Positions 28,826 to 39,023 of a stretch of 64,000 bases of DNA are shown here, in pieces; position 1 is the stretch's first letter; every line of letters begins with the position of its first letter. The position numbers were made by a program, and so were the translations under genes. The notes beneath the pieces are model-generated. The model was not told where the DNA came from, did no database searches, and was given only the letters and a program-made list of their open reading frames with translations. This DNA comes from Adiantum capillus-veneris (lineage: Eukaryota; Streptophyta; Polypodiopsida; Polypodiales; Pteridaceae): assembly GCA_014529385.2 (NCBI GenBank), contig CM043959.1, positions 91,119,529-91,183,528 of the forward strand, written 5' to 3'.

Positions 28826-30664
28826 ATGGCCCGATTAAGAGGACTCGCTTTGGTGGAGCCCACGACCACGAGGCAGAGGAACGAGCAAGGTGAACGGAAA
28901 GGGAAAAGCTCCCATGGAGGAACAAATACCGGCATCTCACGGGCCATCGACGAAGAAATGGAAGAGGTAGATCATAATTTCATTCAAGTTGTTTAATTTA
29001 ACATTGCACACGTTTAGTTAGGAATGAAAATATCCCCAAACATGTTGGAGAAATCCGATGGAAACCTCGGCATTGGATTCATTGTACATTAAGTTCTAAA
29101 GTAGGAAGGAAATGATTGATGGGTATGCTAGTTGCAATTAGGAAAGAATGTCTGCTAGGGAAAATTTAGCTCGACATGTTCATTTTATTTCCAATGTTGA
29201 ATTAGTCCTGACCCCCCTACTGATCACAGGGCGCAGAGTTCCTCGTTAAGGACTCTTGAATCCACGACTTGCTTTCTATGCGGTGGATACCCACGACTTG
29301 CTTTCTATGCGGTGGGAACCCACGTCTTGCTTTCTATGCGGTGGGAGTGTCCATGACGTGCTCTCTATGCGGTGGACATACGTAGTTGTATGGGCAGCTA
29401 GGCGACAACGGGAGGAGTGAACTCTCGCTGGCGGGGGGATGTTGTACCTCCAGAACATTGGAACTTTTATGAATAAGTTTGAGTAGAATTTTTACTAGAA
29501 TTCTGTCTTGGTGTTGTTTGCAATATTGGTTGAAGGGCTGTCGTAACGAACCATGTGATTCGGAATTAAACAAGGAATATCTATGTTGAACAACCTTTGT
29601 GGTAGTAATTAGGTCACACGAGGAAGTGTGAGTGTGGGGGTGGAAAGTGGGGGCTTGGCTCAGGTTGCCAATGCCTACGAGATGGGTGGTCCCGATTGGT
29701 CGAGAACTCTCTGTCCCCATAGTTCTTACTCGATATTAGTAATGCTCATTGCCCCTAGAGCGGGAAATTCTCGAGAGTACGTGCCTCTGAAACATGGGGA
29801 AAAAGGCACTCAAGGCTTCTCTCCTCTTGGAAGGTGGGTCTTAGGATCGCTAGATAGTTCAAGTACGCTTCCCCTGCGAGGTGGATCTAGATCTCCCTGC
29901 TAGTAGGCTCGAACTCGACTCACTTTGTGATGAGAGATCGTCCGCTAGTCGAACCCTGATTCATTTTGTTTGCTTCCGCAATAGATCTAGTGGCCACCGG
30001 GTTCACCATCAGATCCGCCATTGGAAACGGCGGGGTGGGGACCTCACACCTGGTATAAGAGCCTAGGTTAGGCTGGGAAATAAAGTCGTATTGTTTGAAC
30101 ATTTAAAAGGAACTAAAGTATATAGGTAGTTGATCCGAATTCCTTGCATTGGTGTTGCAGGAAGACCCCGTTCTCGAATATCGGAAGTTCCAAGTGTTTG
30201 AGCTTATTTATGAGCAAGCTCGAAGATCCCCAGTTTACCAGTTCAAGCAAGATGTCATGGAGATACTGTTGAAGGCTTATACGCCACACTCCACTTGCAT
30301 TGATAGAGGATGGGAACTTGATTGGACATTTCTAGGAGGGGTTTACTACATCAATGCTCGGAAGCTAGGATGTCTGGCTACCGACTTGAAGAAGATACGT
30401 TGGGGAGAAGAGTTGAGAGTAATAGAGATATTCTACTTGGTGCCTACACGATTGGACCAAATTGTTTCAGGCAACTCCAATCAAACCATCAACGACTGGC
30501 TCTTGGAGAAGGTCACCAATGTGATCCCAGCGAACCGAGTCAAAACCTTTGTATTACTGAAAGCGGAACTCCGGCTTGATATCCTAGTTTATTATCCACT
30601 CAAGAATGAGTATAGGAACTATTACACGAATGAAGTAGTGCATCATGTGAATACCATCTCCTAA
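28826..30664 (+). CDS. Putative spliced accessory gene with its first exon in the LTR
   Basis: The LTR contains a 47-codon frame opening MAPIKRTRFGGAHDHEAG and ending EEMEE at a GT donor. It is intact in the 3' LTR copy (36,685-36,825); the 5' LTR copy (28,826-28,966) has two single-base deletions. Downstream of the primer site, a strong acceptor (GGTGTTGCAG, ending 30,160) opens a 167-codon exon to 30,664 (EDPVLEYRKFQVFELIYEQ). Both splice sites are phase 0, so the parts would fuse in frame. Exon 2 is followed by two AATAAA signals (30,744 and 30,758) before gag begins, suggesting a separate short transcript. No domain is recognised in exon 2. It could instead be the N-terminal part of gag. 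Splicing is inferred, not shown. Confidence 0.5.
29262..29372. repeat. Tandem repeat in chromovirus 5' LTR (about 27 bp x 4)
   Basis: Four degenerate units each containing TTTCTATGCGGTGG or CTCTCTATGCGGTGG. The counterpart in the 3' LTR is at about 37,121-37,231. Confidence 0.85.
30051..30063 (+). other. Primer binding site of the chromovirus (tRNA-iMet type)
   Basis: TGGTATAAGAGCC, two bases after the 5' LTR. It differs at one base from the usual plant initiator-Met complement TGGTATCAGAGCC. Confidence 0.85.
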
Positions 30665-30743
30665 GCGTATTTTATACGCAATCCATAAAGCCATGTAATA
30701 AGCTGATCATCAGTTATCCTAAACCTTGAGGGGTTTCAATTGT

Positions 30744-30763
30744 AATAAATTTTCATCAATAAA
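30744..30763 (+). terminator. Two polyadenylation signals between accessory ORF and gag
   Basis: AATAAA at 30,744-30,749 and 30,758-30,763, about 80 bases after the accessory ORF stop. Confidence 0.45.
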
Positions 30764-30879
30764 GTGCTTTTTGTCTTTGAATCTCTGTCTCTTGTAAGTA
30801 GAATCTTGAATTTTATTTAAAGTCTCATGTCTATTTTGAAATCCAAGTAATGTATCAAGAATTCGTATAACCCATGTAG

Positions 30880-32583
30880 GCACCGCCTGTTGCTCTGTAC
30901 TCGGCAGCGCAAGAGAAGAAGCTCCTCCTTAAGCAAGCCCAACCTCCGATATTTAAGGGCAAGGGGGCAAATGTGGAGAGAGATGCGGAAGTATGGATGG
31001 AAGCCATGGGCGACTACTTTGAAGCTGCGGGGACCCAACCCGTAAATCAGACCATGCTTGCGATGTTCTGCTTGACTGGCGATGCCAAGATATGGTGGAA
31101 GCAACATTGCAGGGACATGGATATTAAGGGATCTTCCCAGTCCTGGAAAGACATCAAAGCTGCAATAATGGGACGTTATTTACCGCCTGCCTATAGAACC
31201 TTGAGGATGAATGAATTCTTTTCACTTCTGTAGCTGAATTCATCTGTCGAAGAATACTATGCAAAGTTTGTCACTCTTCGGAGATATGCTCCTAAGATGA
31301 CCTTGGAACAATAGGTGGCAAGGTTCTGTCAAGGACTAATCGATCCCCTGAATACTCGGCTGGAAGCTCTCAGGCCGACGACGCTACAGGATGCCTTGTT
31401 AAGGGCCAAACCTCTAGCTCTCGAAGTACAAAGGGCTAATCAGAACAGAAGGAATCATTGGGCAAAGAGGGCAAGGACCACTGCTTGGGATAACAGACCA
31501 GTCAGCCAAGCGTATAATCAGCGCCCTATTGTGGCTACCACCACAACCATGGAGTTCCCCGATGTTCGATGCTATGGTTGCTGCGAGCATGGACATTACA
31601 GATCCAATTGCCCCAGGAACATTCAGGCAACCAACGCCAATGCCATAACCTTGAATACCCGTGGACGTGGCCAAGCTAATGGAAGAGGAGGACGAGGAAG
31701 GATGAACAGAGGGCGAGGGCGTGGAGCTACCGCCACAGTAAATGCCGCAGTGGTACAACCAACTGTGGGTGATGAAGCAGTGGAAAGAGCAACCCTACAT
31801 GCTGCAATTGACAATCCCAATGGTTGCGAGCAATACGCAGTCATTCATACGCCAGGATCTCTCAGAGGTGAACAAGTTAACTTCCTTATAGATTGTGGTA
31901 GTACTCTTTCATTTCTTTCACCCCGATGCATGAGGAAGCTAAAACTAGATAAGTATCCAACAAGCAAGCTAGTTGTAGAGTTAGCAAACGGCAAGGAGGT
32001 AGTATCTCAACACTCTGCAGGAAAAATTGACTTTGATTTAGGGGGACACCCAACTTCTGCCCAATTTCAAACCCTACCCTTAGGATTCTTTGATGGGATA
32101 CTAGGGATGGACTGGCTAAAGCAAAATAGGGCCCACATACATTGTGCACAAGGGAACATTACTTTTACAGATAACTTGGATAATGAAGCCTTAATCCAGG
32201 GGGAAAATGGGAGACCTAAGGCTACTCTAGTTAAGGCCAACAGACTTTTGAAGGGACTAAGGAAGGGTCAGCAAATATATGCAGTTAAACTCAACAAGGT
32301 GGACCAATCAGATACCTCACTTCGACCAAACTGGTTGAGGGAATATGACGATGTGTTCCTAGAAGACCTTACGAATCTTCCGCCACACAGAGAGATAGAT
32401 CATGAGATTGAGACTATTCCTGGATGTGAACCTATCTCAAAAAGACCTTATAAAATGTCACTTCCAGAGGCCATCGAACTCAAAGAACAGCTTAGGCAAC
32501 TCATTGAGCAAGGATTCATTCGACCCAGTACTTCTCCTTGGGGTGCTCCAGTTCTTTTTCAGAAAAAGAAGGATGGACCTTAA
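30880..32583 (+). pseudogene. gag-pol: Chromovirus gag, protease and start of reverse transcriptase
   Basis: One frame, with stops at 31,231-31,233 and 31,312-31,314. Gag core: WMEAMGDYFEAAGTQ, then DAKIWWKQHC and VEEYYAKFVTL. Zinc knuckle CYGCCEHGHYRSNC is followed by a Gly/Arg-rich (RGG-like) stretch at about 31,660-31,730. The protease has FLIDCGSTLSFLS, with Cys in place of the Ser or Thr of D-S/T-G, then GILGMDWL. The RT N-terminus follows (REIDHEIETIPG, KRPYKMSLPEAIELKEQL) to [10 protein letters not shown] at 32,580, where a one-base frame change ends the block. The true start of gag is unclear; the frame opens near 30,880 after a possible acceptor (CCATGTAG). Confidence 0.85.
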
Positions 32584-33480
32584 GGCTATGCATAGACTAC
32601 CGGGGGCTGAACCAGGTAACTGTCAAGAATAAGTATCCAATTCCAAGGATTGATGAACTCTTGGACAGGCTCCACGGCGCCAAAATATTTACAAAGATTG
32701 ATCTAAGGTCATGATATTACCAAATCAGGATCAAGGAATCAGATATCCCAAAGACAGCTTTCAATACTAGGTATGGGCACTACGAGTTCACAGTAATGTC
32801 TTTTGGTCTAACAAACGCTCCTGCAAGCTTCAATTGACTTATGCAGGATATTTTCAGACCTTACCTGGATGATTTTGTCTTGGTTTTCTTTTATGAAATT
32901 CTGATCTACTCTAAGAACGAGGCAGATCACGAAGAACATGTTCGCAAAGTACTTGATCTTCTCCGAAAACACCAACTTTACGCTAAAGAGAGCAAGTGCA
33001 CTTTTTGCTCGCCTAAAGTCCACTATCTTGGATTTGTCATATCAGCTGAGGGGATTTCAATGGACCCAGACAAGGTCAAGGAAATCGTTGATTGGCCTCA
33101 ACCATCCACCGTCAGCGAAGTAAGAGGATTTCTTGGAATAATGGGATGGTACAGGATTTTTGTCAAGGACTATGCACGTATTGCTGCACCTTTGACGGAA
33201 CTCCTGAAGAAAGGAATGAGGATTGAATGGAAGACCGAGTACGAGTCTAGCTTTGCTAAGCTAAAAGAGTTCTTGGTCTCAGCTTCTATTTTAAAGCTTC
33301 CAGATTTCAGCAAGGAAATTGAAGTAGCGACCGACGCTAGCAAATTTGCTCTAGGCGGAGTTCTTACTCAAGAAGGAAGACCAGTGGCGTATACTTCGCG
33401 AAAGCTGAGGGATCATGAGAAGAATTATCCTGCTCATAATTTGTAACTTTTAGCAGTTATTCATGCGCTGAAGTTATGGA
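32584..33480 (+). pseudogene. pol: Chromovirus reverse transcriptase (inactivated) and RNase H start
   Basis: RT continues in another frame ([14 protein letters not shown], then [17 protein letters not shown]) with internal stops at about 32,712 and 32,836. The catalytic motif normally read F-L/V-D-D-I is FFYEILIYS (about 32,888-32,914): both Asp residues are lost. Then come the thumb motif VHYLGFVISAEGI, the connection FLGIMGWYRIF and the RNase H start EVATDASKFALGGVL. The frame stops at 33,446. Downstream RNase H resumes in another frame, so there is another one-base indel near 33,450-33,500. Confidence 0.85.
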
Positions 33481-33492
33481 GACATTATCTTC

Positions 33493-35101
33493 TTGGGCGC
33501 AAGTTTCAACTGGTTACAGAAAGACCACAAGAGCTTAAAATGGATTTTTACTCAACCTATTCTCAATATGCGACAACGACGATGGATAGAGCTGTTACAG
33601 GAATATGACCTTGACATAAAGTATAGACCAGGAAAGGAAAATGCAGTTGCAGATGGTCTTAACCGAAAATCCTTTCTCGGAGCTATCTCTATTCCAAATA
33701 ACCCTATCTGGGATAGAATCAAAGAAGCATCTTTGGTAGATCCAGAGTACCAATGTATAGTATCTCTAGTCCAGCAGAATAAGATGCCTGAAGCTAAAGA
33801 TTACACTCTTATGGGAGGATTTCTTTACTACATACATAGACTTTGTGTACCTAGAGACCCAGCTCTAAAGAAGACTATTCTGTATGAAGCACATGATAGC
33901 CCTACATCTAAACATCCAGGCTATGCTAAGACTCTTCATGCTGTCAGGAGGAGTTATTTTTGGTCTGGGATGAAAGGAGACATACTTCGCTATGTGAGGC
34001 AATGTCTTTCTTGTCAGCGGATAAAGACCGAAAGAATCAAGTTACCAGGAAAACTTCAACCTCTTGGATTTTGTTACAAGATTACCTTCTACAGGAGGTT
34101 ATGACTCTGTTTTCGTGGTTGTTGATATGCTCACAAAAGTGGCTCATCTAATACCCGTAAAGACAACCTTTACTGCTTCAGATGTTAGTCGGGTATTCAT
34201 CAAGGATATTTTTAGGTTACATGGTCTACACAAGCGTATCGTCAGTGATAGAGATGCCAAGTTTACATCAAAATTTTGGACTTCTCTTTTCCAATCTATT
34301 GGGTCACAATTAGCCTTTAGTACAGCGTATCATCCACAGACAGATGGGCAAACTGAGAGAGTTAATCAAGTCATCGAGGACATTCTCAGAGCCTATTGTT
34401 CGCAAGAGCCAAAGAAGTGGCTACAATATCTACCTTTGGTGGAGTATGCTTACAACTCTTCCGAACACAGAAGCATTGGAATGTCACCTTTCAAAGCTCT
34501 TTATGGACAGGATTGTTTAGCACCACAGAACTTCTCAGATCCAACCATCAGGGTAGAAGCCTCTAGAAAGATGTTAGAGGATATGGAAGCACAGACTAGA
34601 GCTATTCGCCAGGACATTCAGACCGCTCAGGATAGATAGAAGCACTATGCAGATAAGAACCGTTCGGAAAGAACTTTCAAAGAAGGAGATAAGGTTTTTC
34701 TGCGAGTCCGACCAAAGAAAAGCAACTTATCTCTAGGCAGATATAAGAAGCTAAGCCCAAGGTATTGTGGGCCATTTGAGATCGTTAAGGTTGTGAGTGA
34801 CCAAGTCTACAAGCTAAAGTTACCTACAAACTTGAAGGTTCATGATGTGTTCCACGTCAGCTTACTCAAACCCTATATTCCTAACCCTGATCAATTCTTG
34901 GACTCAGATCAGATAGTCATGCCAGCACAAGGAGTTCTCGAGCTCCAACCTGACTACGTACTAGAAACAAGGGAAAGGAAGTTACGCAACAGAACTATCA
35001 CGGAGCATCTGGTAAAGTGGAAGGATTACCCTGAAGAAGATGCAACTTGGGAGGACGAACCAACGCTCATAAAGGATTACCCAAGCACATTCTTGAGATG
35101 A
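33493..35101 (+). pseudogene. pol: Chromovirus RNase H end, integrase and chromodomain
   Basis: The RNase H end (KDHKSLKWIF, YRPGKENAVADGLNR) leads into the integrase zinc domain (HDSPTSKHPGYAKT, CLSCQRIK). A frame change at about 34,060-34,100 joins to the core, with MDFVTRLPSTGGYD (Asp), VSDRDAKFTS (Asp) and DGQTERVNQ (Glu), all three catalytic residues present. A stop at about 34,637 separates the C-terminal part, which resumes in another frame: HDVFHVSLLKPY, then a chromodomain (EHLVKWKDYPEEDATWEDE, about 35,000-35,060) that in relatives targets integration to particular chromatin. The ORF ends at 35,101, 30 bases before the 3' LTR. Confidence 0.88.
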
Positions 35102-35120
35102 GGACATCTCAATTTTTCAC

Positions 35121-35131
35121 GTTGGGGAGGT
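35121..35131 (+). other. Polypurine tract of the chromovirus
   Basis: GTTGGGGAGGT immediately before the 3' LTR. Confidence 0.75.
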
Positions 35132-35799
35132 TGTAAGGTCTCTGACCCCGATCAAAAAGAGCACCCTTGTACCATGAAATGAATATAATGGAATAAGTTA
35201 CTATTTTTAGCAGTTTTCCAGATTCTGTGAGTGCCATGATGTTTAGAATGTTTTAAAGCTCCGAAATATGAATTAAAATAATTTTTGTAAAAAATTTCCA
35301 AAAATAGTAAGTTTTTGGTCCCCCGACCTGTCCAGTTCTGATCGTCTCGAAAAACTGCACCCCTACCCCGAATTTCAAAAAAATGCATTTTCGGACCCCG
35401 GGGGCTGCTAAATATGGCAGGTACTCCGGCCTGTACGCCTTAGTTAGAGCTTGCTATAGAAATTTTCGGCATCAAAATCCGACTCGTATGACCCGGTTTA
35501 GCCTAGAACCAATTTTCTTAAAAATTGTCCGGGGAGATACCGGGGGCCCGGGACTGTGTGGGAACAGGTTCCAACCCACTCTAGATCAGCTTTAGCAGCT
35601 AGGGGGCACCCTCTTGCTTTGTGGGAGTCCTGGGAGAGTTTCCAAGCCAGTAACTAAGTCTTAGAGTCAGTTAAACTAGCCAACCTGACACTTGGTGAGT
35701 AGGCAACTAGACTTGCCAATGCAGTGAACTGAGTGCTCCTCCAGATGCTAATAGCAGGGCTGGTCGATTTTCAGCCTGTAGGAGCCTATTTAAAGGCAT

Positions 35800-35835
<36 letters not shown>

Positions 35836-37907
35836 GCTCACACACACACACCTACACACACTCTGGGAAGGTGCTGCCGGAACACACACCTTTTGAAGGA
35901 GAAGCAAGGAGGGAGGTGCTGTCGAATTCTCGCCTCAAGAAGCTCGATTAGATCAGAGAATCGAGAGGATTGTCAGCCCTTAATCACGGTAACCACGGTT
36001 TAATTAATGCTTTCTGCAAATCCTTTTCATTACTATCTAAATTTCTCATCTATTATGCTTATTCCTAGTCGTAATTCTCTATAATCACTCTCTAAATTCT
36101 CCTTAACCATATTCTATTATGTAATCATCATCCCATAGCTGAATTATCAGCCATTCATCACTCTTAATTAATGATTAGTGCACGATTATTAGAATTTTCT
36201 CTCTCTAGGTAGCATAGAAATTAATCGATAAGCTGGTAATTGTGTAGATTGATGAGAATCACTCTTTCTATCACCCATTGATATTGTAGCTGATTTAGAT
36301 CCATCTTTGTTATGCATTAAGATATAATTAAGGTAAGATTAATCTGTCATTAAGTCTCTAAGAGGTGGTTTTTCTCACACCTATGCATGCGGTGATTCTG
36401 CACCCTCTAATTGCTAGGAAAGAGATTAATCGTGCTTAATTCATCTCTCTGGTAATTCCATTAGTGAAATCCTATTATTCTTAATCATGTAAGCCGAGTA
36501 ATTATCTTTAGAGCCGGTTCCCATAGGATTATGTGTCATCCATAATGATTGCTATATGGAAAAATATAAACCTCTCATATAGCAGGCATTGTTTGACGTT
36601 GCTAATCTATCATTTGGCTTGTTATGACGCTTACGGACATTAGCTCTTTTCCCCAAGTCAATTACTTAAAGTAGTGAGTTTAAAATGGCCCCGATTAAGA
36701 GGACTCGCTTTGGTGGAGCCCACGACCACGAGGCAGGAACGAGCAAGGTGAACGGAAAGGGAAAAGCTCCCATGGAGGAACAAATACCGGCCATCTCACG
36801 GGCCATCGACGAAGAAATGGAAGAGGTAGATCATAATTTCATTCAAGTTGTTTAATTTAACATTGCACACGTTTAGTTAGGAATGAAAATATCCCCAAAC
36901 ATGTTGGAGAAATCCGACGGAAACCTCGGCATTGAATTCATTGTACATTAAGTTCTAAAGTAGGAAGGAAATGATTGATGGGTATGCTGGTTGCAATTAG
37001 GAAAGAATGTCTGCTAGGGAAAATTTAGCTCGACATGTTCATTTTATTTCCAATGTTGAATCATTCCTGACCCCCCTACTGATCACAGGGGGCAGAGTTC
37101 CTCGTTAAGGACTCTTGAATCCACGACTTTCTTTCTATGCGGTGGATACCCACGACTTGCTTTCTATGCGGTGGGAACCCACGTCTTGCTTTCTATGCGG
37201 TGGGAGTGTCCATGACGTGCTTTCTATGCGGTGGGCATACCTTGTTGTATGGGCAGCTAGGCGACAACAGGAGGAGTGAACTCTCGCTGGAGGGGGGATG
37301 TTGTACCTCCAGAACATTGGAACTTTTATGAATAAGTTTGAGTAGAATTTTTACTAGAATTCTGTCTTGGTGTTGTTTGCAATACTGGTTGAAGGGCTGT
37401 CGTAACGAACCATGTGATTCGGAATTAAACAAGGAATATCTATGTTGAACAACCTTTGTGGTAGTAATTAGGTCACACGAGGAAGTGTGAGTGTGGGGGT
37501 GGAAAGTGGGGGCTTGGCTCAGGTTGCCAATGCCTACGAGATTGGTGGTCCCGATTGGTCGGGAACTCTCTGTCCCCATAGTGCTTACTCGATATTAGTA
37601 ATGCTCATTGCCCCTAGAGCGGGGAATTCTCGAGAGTACGTGCCTCCGAAACATGGGGAAAAAGGCACTCGGGGCTTCTCTCCTCTTGGAAGGTGGGTCT
37701 TAGGATCGCTAGATAGTTCAAGTATGCTTCCCCTGCGAGGTGGAGCTAGATCTCCCTGCTAGTAGGCTCGAACTCGACTCACTTTGTGATGAGAGATCGT
37801 CTGCTAGTCGAACCCTGAACCATTTTGTTTGCTTCCGCAATAGATCTAGTGGCCACCGGGTTCACCATCAGATTCGCCATTGGAAACGGCGGGGTGGGGA
37901 CCTCACA
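35132..37907 (+). repeat. 3' LTR of the chromovirus
   Basis: 2,776 bases, nearly identical to 27,274-30,048. Small differences include single-base indels in the embedded first-exon ORF and a short GAG insertion in the 5' copy. Confidence 0.95.
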
Positions 37908-38778
37908 ACAACTGCAATAGTGTCAGTAACAGAGTCCCCATCTGGCAAGAGCTTGCTTTCTAGGGCATCTGGCGTATTGTCTAAGGGACATTTGGTGATG
38001 TTGCATAGCACACTTAAGCATTCATCCATGCGTAGGCCAAATGCTTTCTCCAAATCATGCAGAAACACATAATCCTCCCTATCCACTAACACTGAGGAGA
38101 AGCGGCTGATTTCTACCTCTGGGATAGCCACATCCGTCAGTGATAGTGGCACTGGAGTGTCACTAGGGCCCGCAACTATGGATTTCTCAACCACTTCCTC
38201 AAGACCCCTAGGGTACTCGAGCCGGTGTGCCTTTCCTTCCGCTGTAGGGTTCATGGGGATAACCTGCTGCTCCTTGGTGTCCTTGATAAAGGACCCAACC
38301 TGAAGGTGTGGTAAGCAAAGCTCCTCCAAATCAGGTTCCTCGCTCACCAAGAAGATAAATGTTGCGAGCCGAGAAAGGTACTCCACCCCCAACTTGCGCT
38401 TCTTGAGCGCTGACACCCTGGGGCTTGCTCGTCCAAGTAATGGCCTGCATCGGTTGCAATTTCTTAGAATCGTTGCAACCGCTTGGAGAATGGGCAATCA
38501 CCTTTGTGTATATAGTAGCGCAAAAGATCACAAGGCACCAAGATCCGTACATGTGGGGGGATAGATACAGAATATTTTATGATGTGCTCCTCCATGAATG
38601 CAAAAATCTCGGCAAATGCATCCATGTGAAGGGCAGCTGTGACAGCAAGGTCAGGGAGACGAGTAAAAAAGGTGTGGAGGTCCAACTTCCCTTTGTATTT
38701 GGTGTCCTCGAGAAAGAGGATGAAGCGTGACAAAGGGGTGGATGTGGCTGCAAATGCAGAGGCTGTGGAAGCATCCAT
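37908..38778 (-). pseudogene. Gene X, 5' part
   Basis: It starts at ATG 38,778 (MDASTASAF), 84-90 bases downstream of a TATA box. The first block (38,778-38,464) reads GKLDLHTFFTRLPDLAV and IPPHVRILVPCDLLRYYIHKG. Near 38,460 the frame changes: the first frame hits TAA at about 38,466, while the next block, 38,440-37,908, continues open with KRKLGVEYLSRLATFIFLV, LEELCLPHLQVGSF and VFLHDLEKAFGLRMDE. A candidate intron there would be only about 37 bases, so an indel is more likely. It ends exactly at the chromovirus and resumes at 27,273. The total is about 500 codons. Largely helical, soluble-looking and unrecognised. Confidence 0.6.
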
Positions 38779-38860
38779 GTCTAGCCTGGGGTGTAGATAG
38801 AGAGTGGAGGAGCTCAAGAGTTGCAAAAGTGAAAATAGTGAATGAGTTAGGTGGCCCCCC

Positions 38861-38875
38861 TTTTATAATGGACCC
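38861..38875 (-). promoter_or_regulatory. TATA box of gene X
   Basis: The minus strand reads GGGGTCCATTATAAAAGG, preceded by an A-rich run. The spacing and the GGG-CC-TTATAAA arrangement resemble the H3-like gene promoter (24,510-24,532). Confidence 0.55.
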
Positions 38876-38878
38876 CTT

Positions 38879-39023
38879 TTTTAAGACATTTTAAAAAAGG
38901 CACTTTCACCAAAAAATGATTTCTCATCCCAATGCAAAAAATTATATTCAAAGGCATGATTTGCCGAAGCAAATCATGTTGATTACAGCGGGGATCAGTT
39001 TGAAAATTGCAAGAGTTACAAAG
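38879..39023. other. Short spacer between genes X and Y
   Basis: A/T-rich, no gene seen. It contains a repeated ATGATTTGC phrase around 38,955-38,978. Confidence 0.4.

Larger units (their letters stand above)
27274..30048 (+). repeat. 5' LTR of the chromovirus
   Basis: 2,775 bases. It contains a TATA-like TATTTAAAGGC at about 27,928-27,938, a CA run just after it (27,942-27,974), a small ORF that looks like a first exon (28,826-28,966), and four tandem units around CTTGCTTTCTATGCGGTGG (29,262-29,372). Confidence 0.95.
27274..37907 (+). mobile_element. Chromovirus (Ty3/gypsy with chromodomain), 10.6 kb
   Basis: LTRs of 2,775 and 2,776 bases (27,274-30,048 and 35,132-37,907) begin TGTAAGGTCTCTGAC and end GGGACCTCACA. 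A tRNA-iMet-type primer site follows the first, and a short polypurine tract (GTTGGGGAGGT) precedes the second. Between them are a spliced accessory ORF, gag, protease, RT, RNase H, integrase and a C-terminal chromodomain. The long LTRs and chromodomain resemble the Del/Tekay group. The LTRs look almost identical by eye over long stretches, yet the coding part has stops, frameshifts and a lost RT active site, so it was probably mobilised by another copy. It is the innermost element of the nest. Confidence 0.95.

Noticed and set aside
29628-29903. Open frames inside the chromovirus LTRs (also 37,487-37,762, 27,525-27,737, 35,383-35,595)
   Set aside because: They are present in both LTRs only because the LTRs are duplicates; no motif, no promoter context. 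Only the 28,826 exon-like ORF had splice and phase support.
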